A stretch of DNA of 52,686 nucleotides from Acidobacteria bacterium UBA2161 (GTDB lineage: Bacteria; Acidobacteriota; Vicinamibacteria; Vicinamibacterales; UBA823), in assembly GCA_002328835.1 (NCBI GenBank), contig DCWN01000032.1, positions 18,509 through 71,194 of the forward strand, written 5' to 3'. Positions within the stretch are counted from its first letter, which is position 1. The number at the start of each line of letters is the position of its first letter. The notes below the pieces were generated by a model that worked only from the letters and a program-made list of their open reading frames with translations, made no database searches and had not been told where the DNA came from. The translations under genes and the position numbers were made by a program. This document shows positions 7,478 through 16,300 of this stretch, piece after piece.

Positions 7478-8542
7478 CTATCTTACGCCCGCGTCGTCGA
7501 GCAGGCGCTGAAATGCCGGTGTCGATTGCTCCTCGAAGCCGCCGTCGGCCCGGCGTGTCAGCATCAGCGCCGCGACGTCGTTCGCCACCGCGAAGCGGTA
7601 GCCCTCGTCCGGGCCAAGGACCGACAGCGCCGTGGCCAGCGCGTCCGCGGTCACGCACCGACCCGAAACGACGGTGACCGACGCCAGCGCGTGCTCCACC
7701 GGACGCCCGGTGCGCGGGTCGATCGTGTGGGAGATGCGGCGGCCCTCCCACTCGTAGAAGCTGCGGTAGTCCCCTGAGGTCGCCATGGCGGCATCGGTGA
7801 GCGGCACGATCGACTGAAACGACGCGGCGTCCGGCTGCTCGATGGCGATCCGCCAGGGCGCGGCCTCGGCGTTCAAACCGCCGGCGCGTACTTCGCCGCC
7901 AACCTCGACCATGTAGCGCGGAAACCCGGCCGCCTCGAGCGCCTCGGCGACCCGGTCGACCGCGTAGCCCTTGGCGATCGCGGAGAGGTCGCCCTCAACC
8001 CGCAGCTCTGTCTTGCGCACGGTGAGCGCCGCGGCATCGAGTCGCAGCGTCGCGAAGCCGATCCGCTGCCTCAACCCCTCGAGCTCGTCATCGGAGGGTG
8101 GCTGGGCTGCCGGAGCCGCCCCGAATCCCCAGGCCTCGACCAGCGGCCCCACCGTGATGTCGAACGCGCCGTCGGTCCAGGTGCTGATCCGTTCGGCCTC
8201 GGCCAGCACCTCGAACGTCGCATCGGAAACGACGAACGGTGTGACGTCGGCATGCCGGTTGAACCGTGAAAGCTCGGAGTCCTCCCGGTACGTCGACATC
8301 AGGCGATCGACGAGCTCCAGTTCGGTCTCGATCAGTTCCCGCAGCGCGGCTTCGGACCCGCCGTCGTCACCATCGGCCCCGCCTGCGCCGTCACCGACAA
8401 TGACCTTGACGACGTAGCGCGTCCCCATCGTCGAACCCACGAGTTCATAGGAGAGCGGATCGGATGGACGCGAGGCGCACGCTGTCGCGACCGCCAGGGC
8501 GACGATCGAGGGCAGCACGCGGACAATGAGCTGAGGAGACAT
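7478..8542 (-). CDS. apbE: FAD:protein FMN transferase (lipoprotein)
   Basis: A 354-residue ApbE. It covalently attaches FMN from FAD to Thr of target proteins, here most likely NqrB and NqrC. The N-terminus has a hydrophobic signal with an ATAC lipobox (Cys22), suggesting export and lipid anchoring. Motifs seen: GSTMGTRYVVKV, FDITVGPLVEAWGFG, LSAIAKGYAVDRVAEAL, YMVEVGGEVRAGG and ISHTIDPRTGRPVEHA with the metal-binding His/Asp/Thr region. An alternative GTG start lies nine codons upstream; the ATG at 8542 gives the more normal signal peptide. It follows nqrF after 46 bases and precedes nqrM. Confidence 0.95.
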   Translation of the reverse strand: MSPQLIVRVLPSIVALAVATACASRPSDPLSYELVGSTMGTRYVVKVIVGDGAGGADGDDGGSEAALRELIETELELVDRLMSTYREDSELSRFNRHADVTPFVVSDATFEVLAEAERISTWTDGAFDITVGPLVEAWGFGAAPAAQPPSDDELEGLRQRIGFATLRLDAAALTVRKTELRVEGDLSAIAKGYAVDRVAEALEAAGFPRYMVEVGGEVRAGGLNAEAAPWRIAIEQPDAASFQSIVPLTDAAMATSGDYRSFYEWEGRRISHTIDPRTGRPVEHALASVTVVSGRCVTADALATALSVLGPDEGYRFAVANDVAALMLTRRADGGFEEQSTPAFQRLLDDAGVR

Positions 8543-8588
8543 GAGCAAGGGCCGGCGGCCCCATCGCACGGCCGTCGCACACCGACGG

Positions 8589-9815
8589 CTACCCGAAGTC
8601 GTCGAACAGAATGTTGTCGGGCTCGACGCCGAGCCCGTCGAGCATCTGCATGCAGGCCTTCAGCATCATCGGCGGTCCGCACAGGTAGTACTCGACATCC
8701 TCAGGGGCCGGGTGATCCTTCAGGTAGTGGTCGTAGAGCACCTGATGAATGAACCCGGTCTTGCCGGTCCACTGATCCTCGGCCAGCGGTTCCGACAGCG
8801 CCAGATGCCACTCGAAGTTGTCGCACTCGCGCGCGAGCGCGTCGAACTCCTCGACGTAGAACGCCTCGCGCAGGCTGCGGGCACCGTACCAGAACGACAC
8901 CTTGCGCGTCGTGTGCAGCCGGCGGAACTGGTCGAAGATGTGCGACCGCATCGGCGCCATGCCGGCGCCGCCGCCGATGAACAGCATCTCGGCCTGCGTG
9001 TCCTTGGCGAAGAACTCGCCGAATGGCCCGGAGATGACGACCTCGTCGCCGGGCTCGAGGCTGAAGATGAAGGAGCTCATCTTGCCCGGCGGAATGCCTT
9101 CCGGGCCGCGCGGCGGCGGCGAGGCCACCCGCACGTTCAGCATGATGATGCCCCGCTCGTCGGGGTAGTTCGCCATCGAGTACGCCCGCACGACCGGTTC
9201 CTCGACGGTCGAGGTGTAGCGCCAGAGGTTGAACTTGTCCCAGTCCGGCCGATACTCGTCGCCGATCTCGAAGTCCTGATAGTTCACGGTCCCGGGCGGA
9301 CGCTCGATCTGGATGTACCCACCGGCCCGAAACGGCACGGCTTCGCCGGCGGGCAGCTCGAGCACCAACTCCTTGATGAAGGTCGCCACGTTGTCGTTCG
9401 AGCGCACCTTGCACGTCCAGCGCCGGACGTCGAAGATCTCGGCCGGCACCTCGATCTTCATGTCCTGCTTCACCTTGACCTGGCAGGCCAGGCGCAGGCC
9501 CTCGCGCGCCTCGCCGCGCGTGATGAAGCCGCGTTCGGTGGGCAGCATCGCGCCGCCGCCGTCGGTCACCTTCACGGTGCAGACGCCGCAGCTGCCTTTG
9601 CCGCCGCAGGCGGAGGGCACGAAGATCTTGTTCGCGGCCAGCGTCCCGGCCAGCGTGCCGCCGGCCGCCGTCTGCAACGCCTTCGCCGGATCGTCGTTGA
9701 TGACGATCGTCACCTCGCCCGTCGACACCAGCTCCCGTCGCGCGAACATCAGCACGCCGACCAGCGAGACGATGATGAACGTGAACATGAAGACGCCGAG
9801 CCCGACGGTAGTCAT
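8589..9815 (-). CDS. nqrF: Na+-NQR subunit F (NADH dehydrogenase, 2Fe-2S, FAD)
   Basis: A 408-residue electron-entry subunit. It has one N-terminal membrane helix (about 4-24), then a ferredoxin domain with 2Fe-2S cysteines Cys70, Cys76, Cys79 (ACGGKGSCGVC) and Cys111 (LACQV), matching Vibrio numbering. The FAD domain has RAYSMANYPDE and the NADH domain has MLFIGGGAGMAPMRSHI and YLCGPPMMLKACMQML, ending NILFDDFG. The frame continues far upstream through nqrE on another reading of the sequence; the ATG at 9815 shares a base with the nqrE stop (TAATG) and gives the family N-terminus. Confidence 0.98.
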   Translation of the reverse strand: MTTVGLGVFMFTFIIVSLVGVLMFARRELVSTGEVTIVINDDPAKALQTAAGGTLAGTLAANKIFVPSACGGKGSCGVCTVKVTDGGGAMLPTERGFITRGEAREGLRLACQVKVKQDMKIEVPAEIFDVRRWTCKVRSNDNVATFIKELVLELPAGEAVPFRAGGYIQIERPPGTVNYQDFEIGDEYRPDWDKFNLWRYTSTVEEPVVRAYSMANYPDERGIIMLNVRVASPPPRGPEGIPPGKMSSFIFSLEPGDEVVISGPFGEFFAKDTQAEMLFIGGGAGMAPMRSHIFDQFRRLHTTRKVSFWYGARSLREAFYVEEFDALARECDNFEWHLALSEPLAEDQWTGKTGFIHQVLYDHYLKDHPAPEDVEYYLCGPPMMLKACMQMLDGLGVEPDNILFDDFG

Positions 9816-10432
9816 TACAGCTGGACCCCGGCGAACGCCATGAAGCCGATCGCCATCAAGCCGGTCAGGATGAACGTGATGCCCAGGCCGCGCAGCCCGG
9901 CCGGCACGTTGCTGTACCTCAGGCGCTCGCGGATGCCGGCCAACGCGACGATCGCAAGCGCCCAACCGACACCCGAGCCGAAGCCGAACACCGCGCTCCC
10001 CGCCAACCCGTAGTTGCGCTGCACCATGAACAGCGACGCGCCGAGGATCGCGCAGTTGACGGCGATCAGCGGCAGAAAGACGCCGAGCGCGGCGTGCAGC
10101 TGCGGCATGAACCGGTCGAGCGTCATCTCCACGATCTGGACCATCGCTGCAATCGTGCCGATGTAAGTGAGAAACCCGAGGAATGACAGGTCGTAGGCGC
10201 CGAGTCCGGGCGCGACCCAGGCCAGCGCGCCGTCGCTGAGCAGGTACTGGTAGATCAGGTTGTTCATCGGCACCGTGACGCTCAGCACGAAGATCACCGC
10301 GGCGCCCAGGCCGATCGCGGTATCCACCTTCCGCGACACGGCGATGAACGAGCACATGCCCAGGAAAAACGCCAGGGCCATGTTCTCGACGAAGATCGCC
10401 TTGACCGCCAAGCTCAGATAGGCTTCGAGCAT
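9815..10432 (-). CDS. nqrE: Na+-NQR subunit E
   Basis: A 205-residue, six-helix membrane subunit of the NqrE/RnfA type. It starts MLEAYLSLAVKAIFVENMALAFFLGMC and has the Cys of FFLGMCSFIAVS and the later VNCAILGASLFM Cys, which together with the NqrD cysteines bind an iron centre in the membrane. It lies one base after the nqrD stop and overlaps nqrF by one base. The presence of the NqrA- and NqrF-type subunits, not RnfB/C/G, shows that this is NQR rather than RNF. Confidence 0.97.
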   Translation of the reverse strand: MLEAYLSLAVKAIFVENMALAFFLGMCSFIAVSRKVDTAIGLGAAVIFVLSVTVPMNNLIYQYLLSDGALAWVAPGLGAYDLSFLGFLTYIGTIAAMVQIVEMTLDRFMPQLHAALGVFLPLIAVNCAILGASLFMVQRNYGLAGSAVFGFGSGVGWALAIVALAGIRERLRYSNVPAGLRGLGITFILTGLMAIGFMAFAGVQL

Positions 10433-10433
10433 C

Positions 10434-11057
10434 TCAGTCCGCCTCGGCCTGTTCCGGTTTCCAGGCGCGCAGCGCCCAGATCAGCCCGCCGATGATGAAG
10501 AACGCGCTCGGCGACAGCACCATCAGCCCGTTCGGCGTGTACCAGCCACCCTCGGCCGCGAGCGGCAGGACCTGCGCGCCGAACAGCGACCCCGAGCCGA
10601 GCAGTTCGCGGATGAACGCCGTCACCATGAGGATGAGCCCGTAGCCGAGGCCGTTGCCGATGCCGTCAATCAGCGAGAGCGACGGCGGGTTCTGCATCGC
10701 GTAGGCCTCGGCGCGGCCCATGATGATGCAGTTGGTGATGATCAACCCGACGAAGACGGACAACTGCTTCGAGATCTCGAAGACGTAGGCCTTCAGAATC
10801 TGATCGGTCACGATCACCAGCGAGGCGATGATCGTCAGCTGCACGATGATCCGGATATTCGTCGGGATCTGGTTTCGCAACAGGCTGACGAAGAGACTCG
10901 ACAGCGCGGTCACGGCGATCACCGCGATGCTCATGACCAGCGCGGTGTCCATGCGGGTCGTCACGGCGAGCGCCGAGCAGATGCCGAGCACCTGCAGGGC
11001 AATCGGATTATTGTTGAACAGCGGATCCGTGAGCGCATGCCTGACGGTCGCCGCCAT
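10434..11057 (-). CDS. nqrD: Na+-NQR subunit D
   Basis: A 207-residue, six-helix membrane subunit, paralogous to NqrE. Signatures are DPLFNNNPIALQVLGICSALAVTTRMDTALVMS, with the first helix Cys, and IITNCIIMGRAEAYAM with the second Cys, in the positions that hold the intramembrane iron centre in the Vibrio enzyme. The ATG overlaps the nqrC stop by one base (TAATG), so translation is coupled through nqrC-D. Typical family length. Confidence 0.97.
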   Translation of the reverse strand: MAATVRHALTDPLFNNNPIALQVLGICSALAVTTRMDTALVMSIAVIAVTALSSLFVSLLRNQIPTNIRIIVQLTIIASLVIVTDQILKAYVFEISKQLSVFVGLIITNCIIMGRAEAYAMQNPPSLSLIDGIGNGLGYGLILMVTAFIRELLGSGSLFGAQVLPLAAEGGWYTPNGLMVLSPSAFFIIGGLIWALRAWKPEQAEAD

Positions 11058-11839
11058 TAGCTGTCGGCTCCTTCCGCCCTGAGTCGATCCAGGTAGGGCC
11101 CGAAGCCGTCGTCGCCCAGCCAGAACTCGATCAGATAGGCCACGCCGCGACTGGTCATCGTGGCGCCCGACAGCCCGTCCACCCGGTGCGGATCGTCGGC
11201 GGGCGGCCCGGCGCGGCCCTTGATGACGGTCAGATCGGGTTCGAACGCGTCATCGAACGGGCGGCGGCCGCGCCACGACGCCTTCCATCGGGGATTGTCG
11301 ACCTCGCCGCCGAGGCCCGGCGTCTCGCCGTGTTCGTAGAAGGTCAACCCCTGGACCGTCTCGAGTGAGACGTCGAGTGCGATGAAGCCGTACAGGGTCG
11401 ACCAGAGGCCCTTTCCTTCCACGGGCAGGACGTACAGCTGCGCGCGGTCCTGGTCGTCGCGCACTTCATAGACAATCGCCCGATTCGGCACCCTCAACAC
11501 CTGGGCCGCATTCGACGGCGCGGCATGGCTCAGGGCCGGGTCGGTAGTCGCACGCCGCTGGTCGTAGGTCAGCGGGTCGACGTCGGGCACGGCGTCGCCG
11601 GTGGCGAGGTCGATGACGATCTGACGGATGTTGGTGAAGCGCTGTTCGACCTCATCGGCGGTCAGATCGTCGTCGTCGCTCGCGAGACCCGAGACGACCA
11701 GGACGTTGCGCTGCTTGTCGATCGCGGCGTTGTAGTCCTGGCGCTCCTTGAGCAACACGGCCGACGACGAGACGAAGACCGCGCACACCACGCAGACCGC
11801 CGACGCGAAGATCAGGTTGTAGCCGACACTACCCTGCAT
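11057..11839 (-). CDS. nqrC: Na+-NQR subunit C (covalent FMN)
   Basis: A 260-residue subunit with one N-terminal membrane helix (about 7-30) and a periplasmic FMN-binding domain. SGAT at residues 224-227 places the FMN-carrying Thr at 227, equivalent to Vibrio Thr225. GKGLWSTLYGFIALD and YEHGETPGLGGEVDNP are family motifs. The frame is open for ten more codons upstream, but the ATG at 11839 gives the MQGSVGYNLIFA N-terminus and a short 11-base overlap with nqrB. ApbE at 7478 would attach the FMN. Confidence 0.96.
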   Translation of the reverse strand: MQGSVGYNLIFASAVCVVCAVFVSSSAVLLKERQDYNAAIDKQRNVLVVSGLASDDDDLTADEVEQRFTNIRQIVIDLATGDAVPDVDPLTYDQRRATTDPALSHAAPSNAAQVLRVPNRAIVYEVRDDQDRAQLYVLPVEGKGLWSTLYGFIALDVSLETVQGLTFYEHGETPGLGGEVDNPRWKASWRGRRPFDDAFEPDLTVIKGRAGPPADDPHRVDGLSGATMTSRGVAYLIEFWLGDDGFGPYLDRLRAEGADS

Positions 11840-13046
11840 ACCGGGCCCTCCGTCGCTTGACGTTCGCACGGACGACGAAATGGTCGAGCACGGGCGCGAA
11901 GAGATTCATGAAGAGGATGGCGAGCATCATCCCTTCGGGATACGCCGGATTCACGACGCGGACCAGCACGACCAGGACGCCGATCAGGAACCCGTACAGA
12001 TAGCGCGCCGGATCCGACGACGGCGCCGAGACCGGGTCGGTCGCCATGAAGACCGTGCCGAACGCCCAGCCCCCGAGGGCGAAGTGCCAACCCGGCGAGA
12101 CAGCGAAGGCCGGGTTGGTGTCCGATCCGACGGCATTGAAGAACCAGGCGGTCAGGAAGGTGCCAGCCACGACGCTCAGCATGATCCGCCACGAGCCGAC
12201 CTGGGCGATGACGAGCACGGCGGCGCCGAGCAGACACGCCAACGCGGAGGTCTCGCCCATCGACCCCGGCACGAAGCCGACGAAGGCGTCCCACCAGTCG
12301 AGATCGGCGAGCGGCGCCGCGCCGGCCTCCTGGGTCCGCGCGAGCCAGGTGGCGCCGCTGACGCCGTCGCTGCTCGTCGCCGCGGCGATCCAGGCGGCAT
12401 CCCCCGACATGTCGGCCGGATACGCAAAGAAGAGAAAGGCCCGTGCCGTCAGCGCCGGGTTCAGCACGTTCATGCCGGTGCCGCCGAAAATCTCCTTGCC
12501 GACGACGACGCCGAAACTGATCCCGAGCGCAACCTGCCAGAGCGGAACCGTCGGGGGCAGGATGAGCGGGAACAGCATGCCGGTCACGAGAAAGCCCTCG
12601 TTGATCTCGTGCTTCCGGACGATCGCGAACACCGCCTCCCACGCGCCGCCGACCGCGAAGGTCACCGCGAGCACCGGCAGGTAGTAAAGCGCGCCGTGGA
12701 CGATGCACGCCGCCCACGAGTCGGGATCGAAGCTCCAGCCGAGTGCGGCGACGGTGGCGGCCTGCCAGGTGTCGAGCGCGGGCGCGCCCGCGGCGATCGC
12801 CAGGTTGGCCTGGTAACCGGTGTTGTAGACCGCCATGTAGATGCAGCCCGCCAAGGCGACGACGACGGTCATCATCAGCCGCTTGACGTCGAGGCCGTCG
12901 CGCACATGCAACGCGCCGGCCGTGACGGTTCCCGGGGTGAAGAGGAACGTGTCGTTCATCTCCCAGAGCGGGGACAGCTTCTCCAGCCTGCCGCCCTTCT
13001 CGAAGAGACCCGCCTGCTTGTCCAGCAGCGCTCGTAGGAACCGCAT
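11829..13046 (-). CDS. nqrB: Na+-NQR subunit B (covalent FMN, riboflavin)
   Basis: A 405-residue polytopic subunit and the main Na+-conducting component. SGAT at 230-233 puts the covalently bound FMN on Thr233 (Vibrio Thr236). Other motifs: NTGYQANLA, HEINEGFLVTGMLFPLILPP, GKEIFGGTGMNVLNPALTARAFLFFAYP and ATDPVSAPSSDPARYLYGFLIG. Length and order of motifs are normal. It is preceded by nqrA with a 27-base gap and overlaps nqrC by 11 bases. Confidence 0.98.
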   Translation of the reverse strand: MRFLRALLDKQAGLFEKGGRLEKLSPLWEMNDTFLFTPGTVTAGALHVRDGLDVKRLMMTVVVALAGCIYMAVYNTGYQANLAIAAGAPALDTWQAATVAALGWSFDPDSWAACIVHGALYYLPVLAVTFAVGGAWEAVFAIVRKHEINEGFLVTGMLFPLILPPTVPLWQVALGISFGVVVGKEIFGGTGMNVLNPALTARAFLFFAYPADMSGDAAWIAAATSSDGVSGATWLARTQEAGAAPLADLDWWDAFVGFVPGSMGETSALACLLGAAVLVIAQVGSWRIMLSVVAGTFLTAWFFNAVGSDTNPAFAVSPGWHFALGGWAFGTVFMATDPVSAPSSDPARYLYGFLIGVLVVLVRVVNPAYPEGMMLAILFMNLFAPVLDHFVVRANVKRRRARYAG

Positions 13047-13073
13047 CAGTCGTGGTGGCCCGAATGCTCCGGC

Positions 13074-14450
13074 TCAGCCTTCCTTTTCGATCTCCGTCAA
13101 CACCTCGCGCAGCGGCGGACCGAAGTCGGTCTTGCCCGGGCAGACGAAGCTGCACAGCGCGAGGTCTTCCTCATCCAACTCGAGGCATCCGAGTTCCTCG
13201 GCCTTCTCGATATCGCGCATGACCAGCGCGCGCGCGAGAAACGTCGGCAGCAGATCCATCGGCATCACCCGCTCGTACATCCCGAGCGGGATGATGGCGC
13301 GCGGTGAGCCGTTCGCCGACGTCGTGAACGCGAAGCGCCGCCCCGGCAGCAACCTGGAAGCGAACGTGTTGACCGTCGAGTACTTGTCGAACCCGGCGCC
13401 CAGCCAGCCCAGGAACTCCCGCGCCCGCCCCTCGGCGAGCACCGACACCTGCGCGTGGTAGCGGCCCAGGTAGCCGAACACCTCGCCGGCGGCCGCGCGC
13501 CCCGACAGCACCGACCCGGAGATCACGCGATGCTCCGCGTCGGGCGCCTGCAGTTCGTCGCGTACCAGGTCGTCGAGCGACGCGCCGAGCCGCGTCCGCA
13601 GCAGTCGCGGGTTGCGGACCGACGGTCCGCCCAGCGCGATCACCCGTTCCGCCGAGAACTCACCGCGCTCGAACAGCCGCCCAATGGCGATGACGTCCTG
13701 ATAGCCGACGTGCCAGACCACCTTGTGGCGGTCGACCGGGTCGAGCCGATGAATGTGCAGGCCGACCGTCCCGGCCGGGTGCGGACCCGAGAACTCCTCG
13801 TGGCGCAGCCGCTCGATCTCGGGCAACCTCAGCGTCGAACCGGCCGGGGTGCAGACGAACAGCGGGCCGTCGGTCAGCCTGGACAGCGCGAAGAGGCCGT
13901 CGTCGAACGCCCCCTCGGCGCCCATCATGACGGCCTCGACCGATGCGGCCAGCGGGTTGGTGTCGGTCGCCGTGACGAAGATCGAATGCGGGCGGTCGTC
14001 GGGGTTGGCGACCTTGCTGAACGGACGGCCGCGCAGCGCGGCCCAGAGCCCCGACTCGACGAGCAGCGCGCGCACCTCGTCGCCGGTCAGGCCGCTCGGA
14101 TGCCGGCCCGAGAACGCGCTGAACGCCGTCGTGTCCGGATGGCCCTCGCGCTCGCCGCGCGACAGCTCGATGACCACCGACTGCAGCGCCCGGCGGTCGC
14201 CGCGGTTGACCGCGAGCACCCGCCCTTCCGCGGGCGCGGTGTGGCGCACCCCCGGGAGCTTCTTGTCCTCCATCAGGAGCTGGCCGCGCCGAATATCGTC
14301 GCCGACGGTGACGTGCATCGTCGGCTTCAAGCCGACGTAGTCCGCCGCAACGACGCCGACGCGTCGAGGCGGGGCGACGGTCTCGATCTGCTGCCGCGGC
14401 GCCCCCGTAATCGGCAGCGCCAGGCCCTTGCGTATCGCGTGCACAGGCAT
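13074..14450 (-). CDS. nqrA: Na+-NQR subunit A
   Basis: A 458-residue peripheral subunit, which contributes to quinone binding. It begins with the NqrA pattern IRKGLALPITGAP and has KPTMHVTVGD, KKLPGVRHTAPAEGRVLAVNRGDRRALQSVVIEL, IFVTATDTNPLAA, RVGYQDVIAIG-like WHVGYQDVIAIG and the C-terminal LGCLELDEEDLALCSFVCPGK. Slightly longer than Vibrio NqrA (446) with no obvious insertion. First gene of the nqr set; it starts only 15 bases after the gmhA stop, so transcription from the gmhA promoter may continue into it. Confidence 0.97.
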   Translation of the reverse strand: MPVHAIRKGLALPITGAPRQQIETVAPPRRVGVVAADYVGLKPTMHVTVGDDIRRGQLLMEDKKLPGVRHTAPAEGRVLAVNRGDRRALQSVVIELSRGEREGHPDTTAFSAFSGRHPSGLTGDEVRALLVESGLWAALRGRPFSKVANPDDRPHSIFVTATDTNPLAASVEAVMMGAEGAFDDGLFALSRLTDGPLFVCTPAGSTLRLPEIERLRHEEFSGPHPAGTVGLHIHRLDPVDRHKVVWHVGYQDVIAIGRLFERGEFSAERVIALGGPSVRNPRLLRTRLGASLDDLVRDELQAPDAEHRVISGSVLSGRAAAGEVFGYLGRYHAQVSVLAEGRAREFLGWLGAGFDKYSTVNTFASRLLPGRRFAFTTSANGSPRAIIPLGMYERVMPMDLLPTFLARALVMRDIEKAEELGCLELDEEDLALCSFVCPGKTDFGPPLREVLTEIEKEG

Positions 14451-14465
14451 CGAGGTCGTCGGCCG

Positions 14466-15062
14466 TCAGGCGGTCATCTCACGCTCGACGAGTTCGCAGA
14501 GCGCGTGGATCCAGACGCGGTGTACCTCCTGGACCCGCGCCGTGGTGTCGTGTGGCACGTTGAGGTGGATCTCGGCGGATCGGCCCAGCGACCCGCCGTC
14601 GCGGCCGGTCAGCGCGACGCGTCGCAGCCCGGTGCGCTCGGCCGCTTCGAACCCGCGCACGACGTTGGCGGAGCTGCCGCTCGTGGAGATGGCCACCGCC
14701 ACGTCGCCCGGCGCGCCTAGCGCTTCGACCTGGCGGGCGAAGATCTGGTCGAACCCGAGATCGTTGCCGATGCTCGTGACCACGCTGGAATCGGCCGTCA
14801 GCGCGATCACGGGCCAGCCCCGTCGTTCGCGAGCGAACCGCCCTACCAATTCGGCCGCCAGGTGCTCGGCATCCGACGCGCTGCCGCCGTTGCCGAACGT
14901 CAGCACCTTGCCGTTCGACCGGAGCGCGCCGACGATCGCATCCGCCGCCGCCAGCAGCGGCGCCGGATCGAAGCCTCGGACCGCATCCAGCAGCTCGCCC
15001 GCCTCGCGCAGGATTCCTTCGACCACCTGACGCCGATCGTCGGGGCCCGACTGTTCAGCCAT
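14466..15062 (-). CDS. gmhA: Sedoheptulose-7-phosphate isomerase
   Basis: A 198-residue SIS-domain protein that makes D-glycero-D-manno-heptose-7-phosphate, the first step towards ADP-heptose. TFGNGGSASDAEHLAAELVGRF, TSIGNDLGFDQIFARQV, GDVAVAISTSGSSANV and the late VHRVWIHALCELVE match GmhA; DiaA-type SIS proteins are the main alternative, but the heptose kinase and heptosyltransferase nearby favour GmhA. The frame is open to a GTG at 15125, but that codon abuts the putative -10 at 15126-15131 and would not be transcribed from it; the ATG at 15062 has GGAG ten bases upstream and gives the usual family length. It heads the minus-strand run into nqrA. Confidence 0.9.
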   Translation of the reverse strand: MAEQSGPDDRRQVVEGILREAGELLDAVRGFDPAPLLAAADAIVGALRSNGKVLTFGNGGSASDAEHLAAELVGRFARERRGWPVIALTADSSVVTSIGNDLGFDQIFARQVEALGAPGDVAVAISTSGSSANVVRGFEAAERTGLRRVALTGRDGGSLGRSAEIHLNVPHDTTARVQEVHRVWIHALCELVEREMTA

Positions 15063-15125
15063 CTCGGTCAGTCTCCGGACTGCCTGGGACCGGCGCTTGT
15101 GAAAATTTTCCCAATCTCTGGGCAC

Positions 15126-15155
15126 ATCCTATCTGACCCGATCGCGGGAAGTCAA
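15126..15155 (-). promoter_or_regulatory. Putative gmhA(-nqr) promoter
   Basis: Read on the minus strand: TTGACT (15155-15150), 18-base spacer, TAGGAT (15131-15126). The predicted start near 15119 leaves a leader of about 57 bases to the ATG at 15062. Five of six -35 and four of six -10 bases match consensus. Confidence 0.5.
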
Positions 15156-15181
15156 TTTGAACCGTGAAAACCGCGCGTGTC

Positions 15182-15206
15182 TGGCCGGCGCCGGCCATGG
15201 TACCAT
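15182..15206. promoter_or_regulatory. Two adjoining perfect palindromes, possible operator
   Basis: A 16-base perfect palindrome centred on GGCCGGCGCCGGCC (15182-15197) runs directly into a 10-base perfect palindrome ATGGTACCAT (15197-15206). They lie between the divergent gmhA promoter and the glycosyltransferase start at 15249. Function unknown; position would suit a regulator-binding site or leader stem-loop. Confidence 0.45.
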
Positions 15207-15248
15207 TCGGCGCGGTGGGCCGCGGAGGCACGCCATCTGTCATCTCTT

Positions 15249-16292
15249 ATGGCCGTCCGCACGGTCGTCGTCTGTGAAGCTCAAGTTCCCTTCGTTGAAG
15301 GCGGCGCCGAGTTTCACGTGCGCGCCCTGGTCGACCACCTCCGGCAGCACGGCTATCGCACCGAACTCGTCAGCGTCCCGTTCAAGTGGTATCCGAAGGA
15401 CGAGATTCTCGCCCACGCCGCCGCCTGGCGCCTGCTGGACTTGAGCGAGAGCAACGGGCAGACGATCGACCTGGCGATTGGCCTCAAATTTCCGACCTAC
15501 TTCGCGCGCCATCCCCACAAGGTCGCGTGGCTCATCCACCAGTATCGAGCCGCCTACGAGCTGTGCGGCACGCCCTACGCCGACTTCCAGCACACCGAGG
15601 CGGACGTCGGGCTGCGCGACACCTTGATGCAACTCGACCGGAAGATGCTGAGTGAGTGCGAGCGGCGATTCACGAACGCCAGGAACACGGCCAACCGGTT
15701 GGCGCGCTACAACACCCTGACCGCCGAGCCCCTGTACCATCCGCCGCGGCTGGCCGACAGACTCCAGGGGGGGCCGCACGGCGACTATGTCCTGTCGGTC
15801 GGCCGCCTGGAGTCGGTCAAGCGGATCGACCTCGCGGTGGAGGCGATGGCCCACACCGATTCCTCGGTGCGGCTCGTCGTCGCTGGCGACGGGACGGATC
15901 GTCCGCGGATCGAGCAGCGCGTGGAAGCCCTCGGCATCGGCGATCGCGTCGAACTTGCCGGCTGGGTCGACGACGAGGCCTTGATCGAACTCTATGCCGG
16001 CGCGCTCGGTGTCGTCTACGCACCCTACGACGAGGACTACGGCTACGTGACGCTGGAGAGCTTTCTGGCGCGGCGGCCTGTGGTGACGACCACCGACGCC
16101 GGCGGCCCGCTCGAGTTCGTCGAAGACGATGTCAACGGAGCCGTCTGCGCGCCGGAGGCCGAGGCGATCGCCGACGCGATCAGTCGGCTGGCCGCCGACC
16201 GGAGCCTGGCGGCGCGCTACGGCGAGGCGGGCTACGAGCGGGCGAAGCAGATCTCGTGGGACGGCGTCGTGGAGAAACTGGTGGGAGAATAG
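15249..16292 (+). CDS. Glycosyltransferase family 4 (GT-B)
   Basis: A 347-residue GT-B glycosyltransferase. The acceptor half begins TVVVCEAQVPFVEGGAEFHVRAL with the Gly-rich loop; the nucleotide-sugar half has YVLSVGRLESVKRIDLAVEAM, VVAGDGTDRPRIEQRVE, VELAGWVDDEALIELY and a modified E-x7-E region (YVTLESFLARRPVVTT, Glu of which contacts the sugar). The frame is open upstream to about 15177, but the ATG at 15249 is placed right before the first beta strand. First of four plus-strand transferase genes with short gaps (8, 0 and 49 bases). Sugar and acceptor cannot be told. Confidence 0.88.
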   Translation: MAVRTVVVCEAQVPFVEGGAEFHVRALVDHLRQHGYRTELVSVPFKWYPKDEILAHAAAWRLLDLSESNGQTIDLAIGLKFPTYFARHPHKVAWLIHQYRAAYELCGTPYADFQHTEADVGLRDTLMQLDRKMLSECERRFTNARNTANRLARYNTLTAEPLYHPPRLADRLQGGPHGDYVLSVGRLESVKRIDLAVEAMAHTDSSVRLVVAGDGTDRPRIEQRVEALGIGDRVELAGWVDDEALIELYAGALGVVYAPYDEDYGYVTLESFLARRPVVTTTDAGGPLEFVEDDVNGAVCAPEAEAIADAISRLAADRSLAARYGEAGYERAKQISWDGVVEKLVGE

Positions 16293-16300
16293 GCTCTAGC

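Noticed and set aside
11812..13155. Alternative minus-strand frame over nqrB.
   Set aside because: It is a shifted reading of nqrB, rich in Arg/Gly; the nqrB frame has the SGAT motif and the normal helices.
8589..14450. An RNF complex instead of Na+-NQR.
   Set aside because: NqrA, NqrB, NqrC and an NADH-binding NqrF with the exact ferredoxin cysteine pattern are present; RnfB and RnfC are not.
15063..15125. GTG at 15125 as the gmhA start.
   Set aside because: It adjoins the putative -10, would add 21 charged residues not typical for the family, and lacks a ribosome site, whereas the ATG at 15062 has one.
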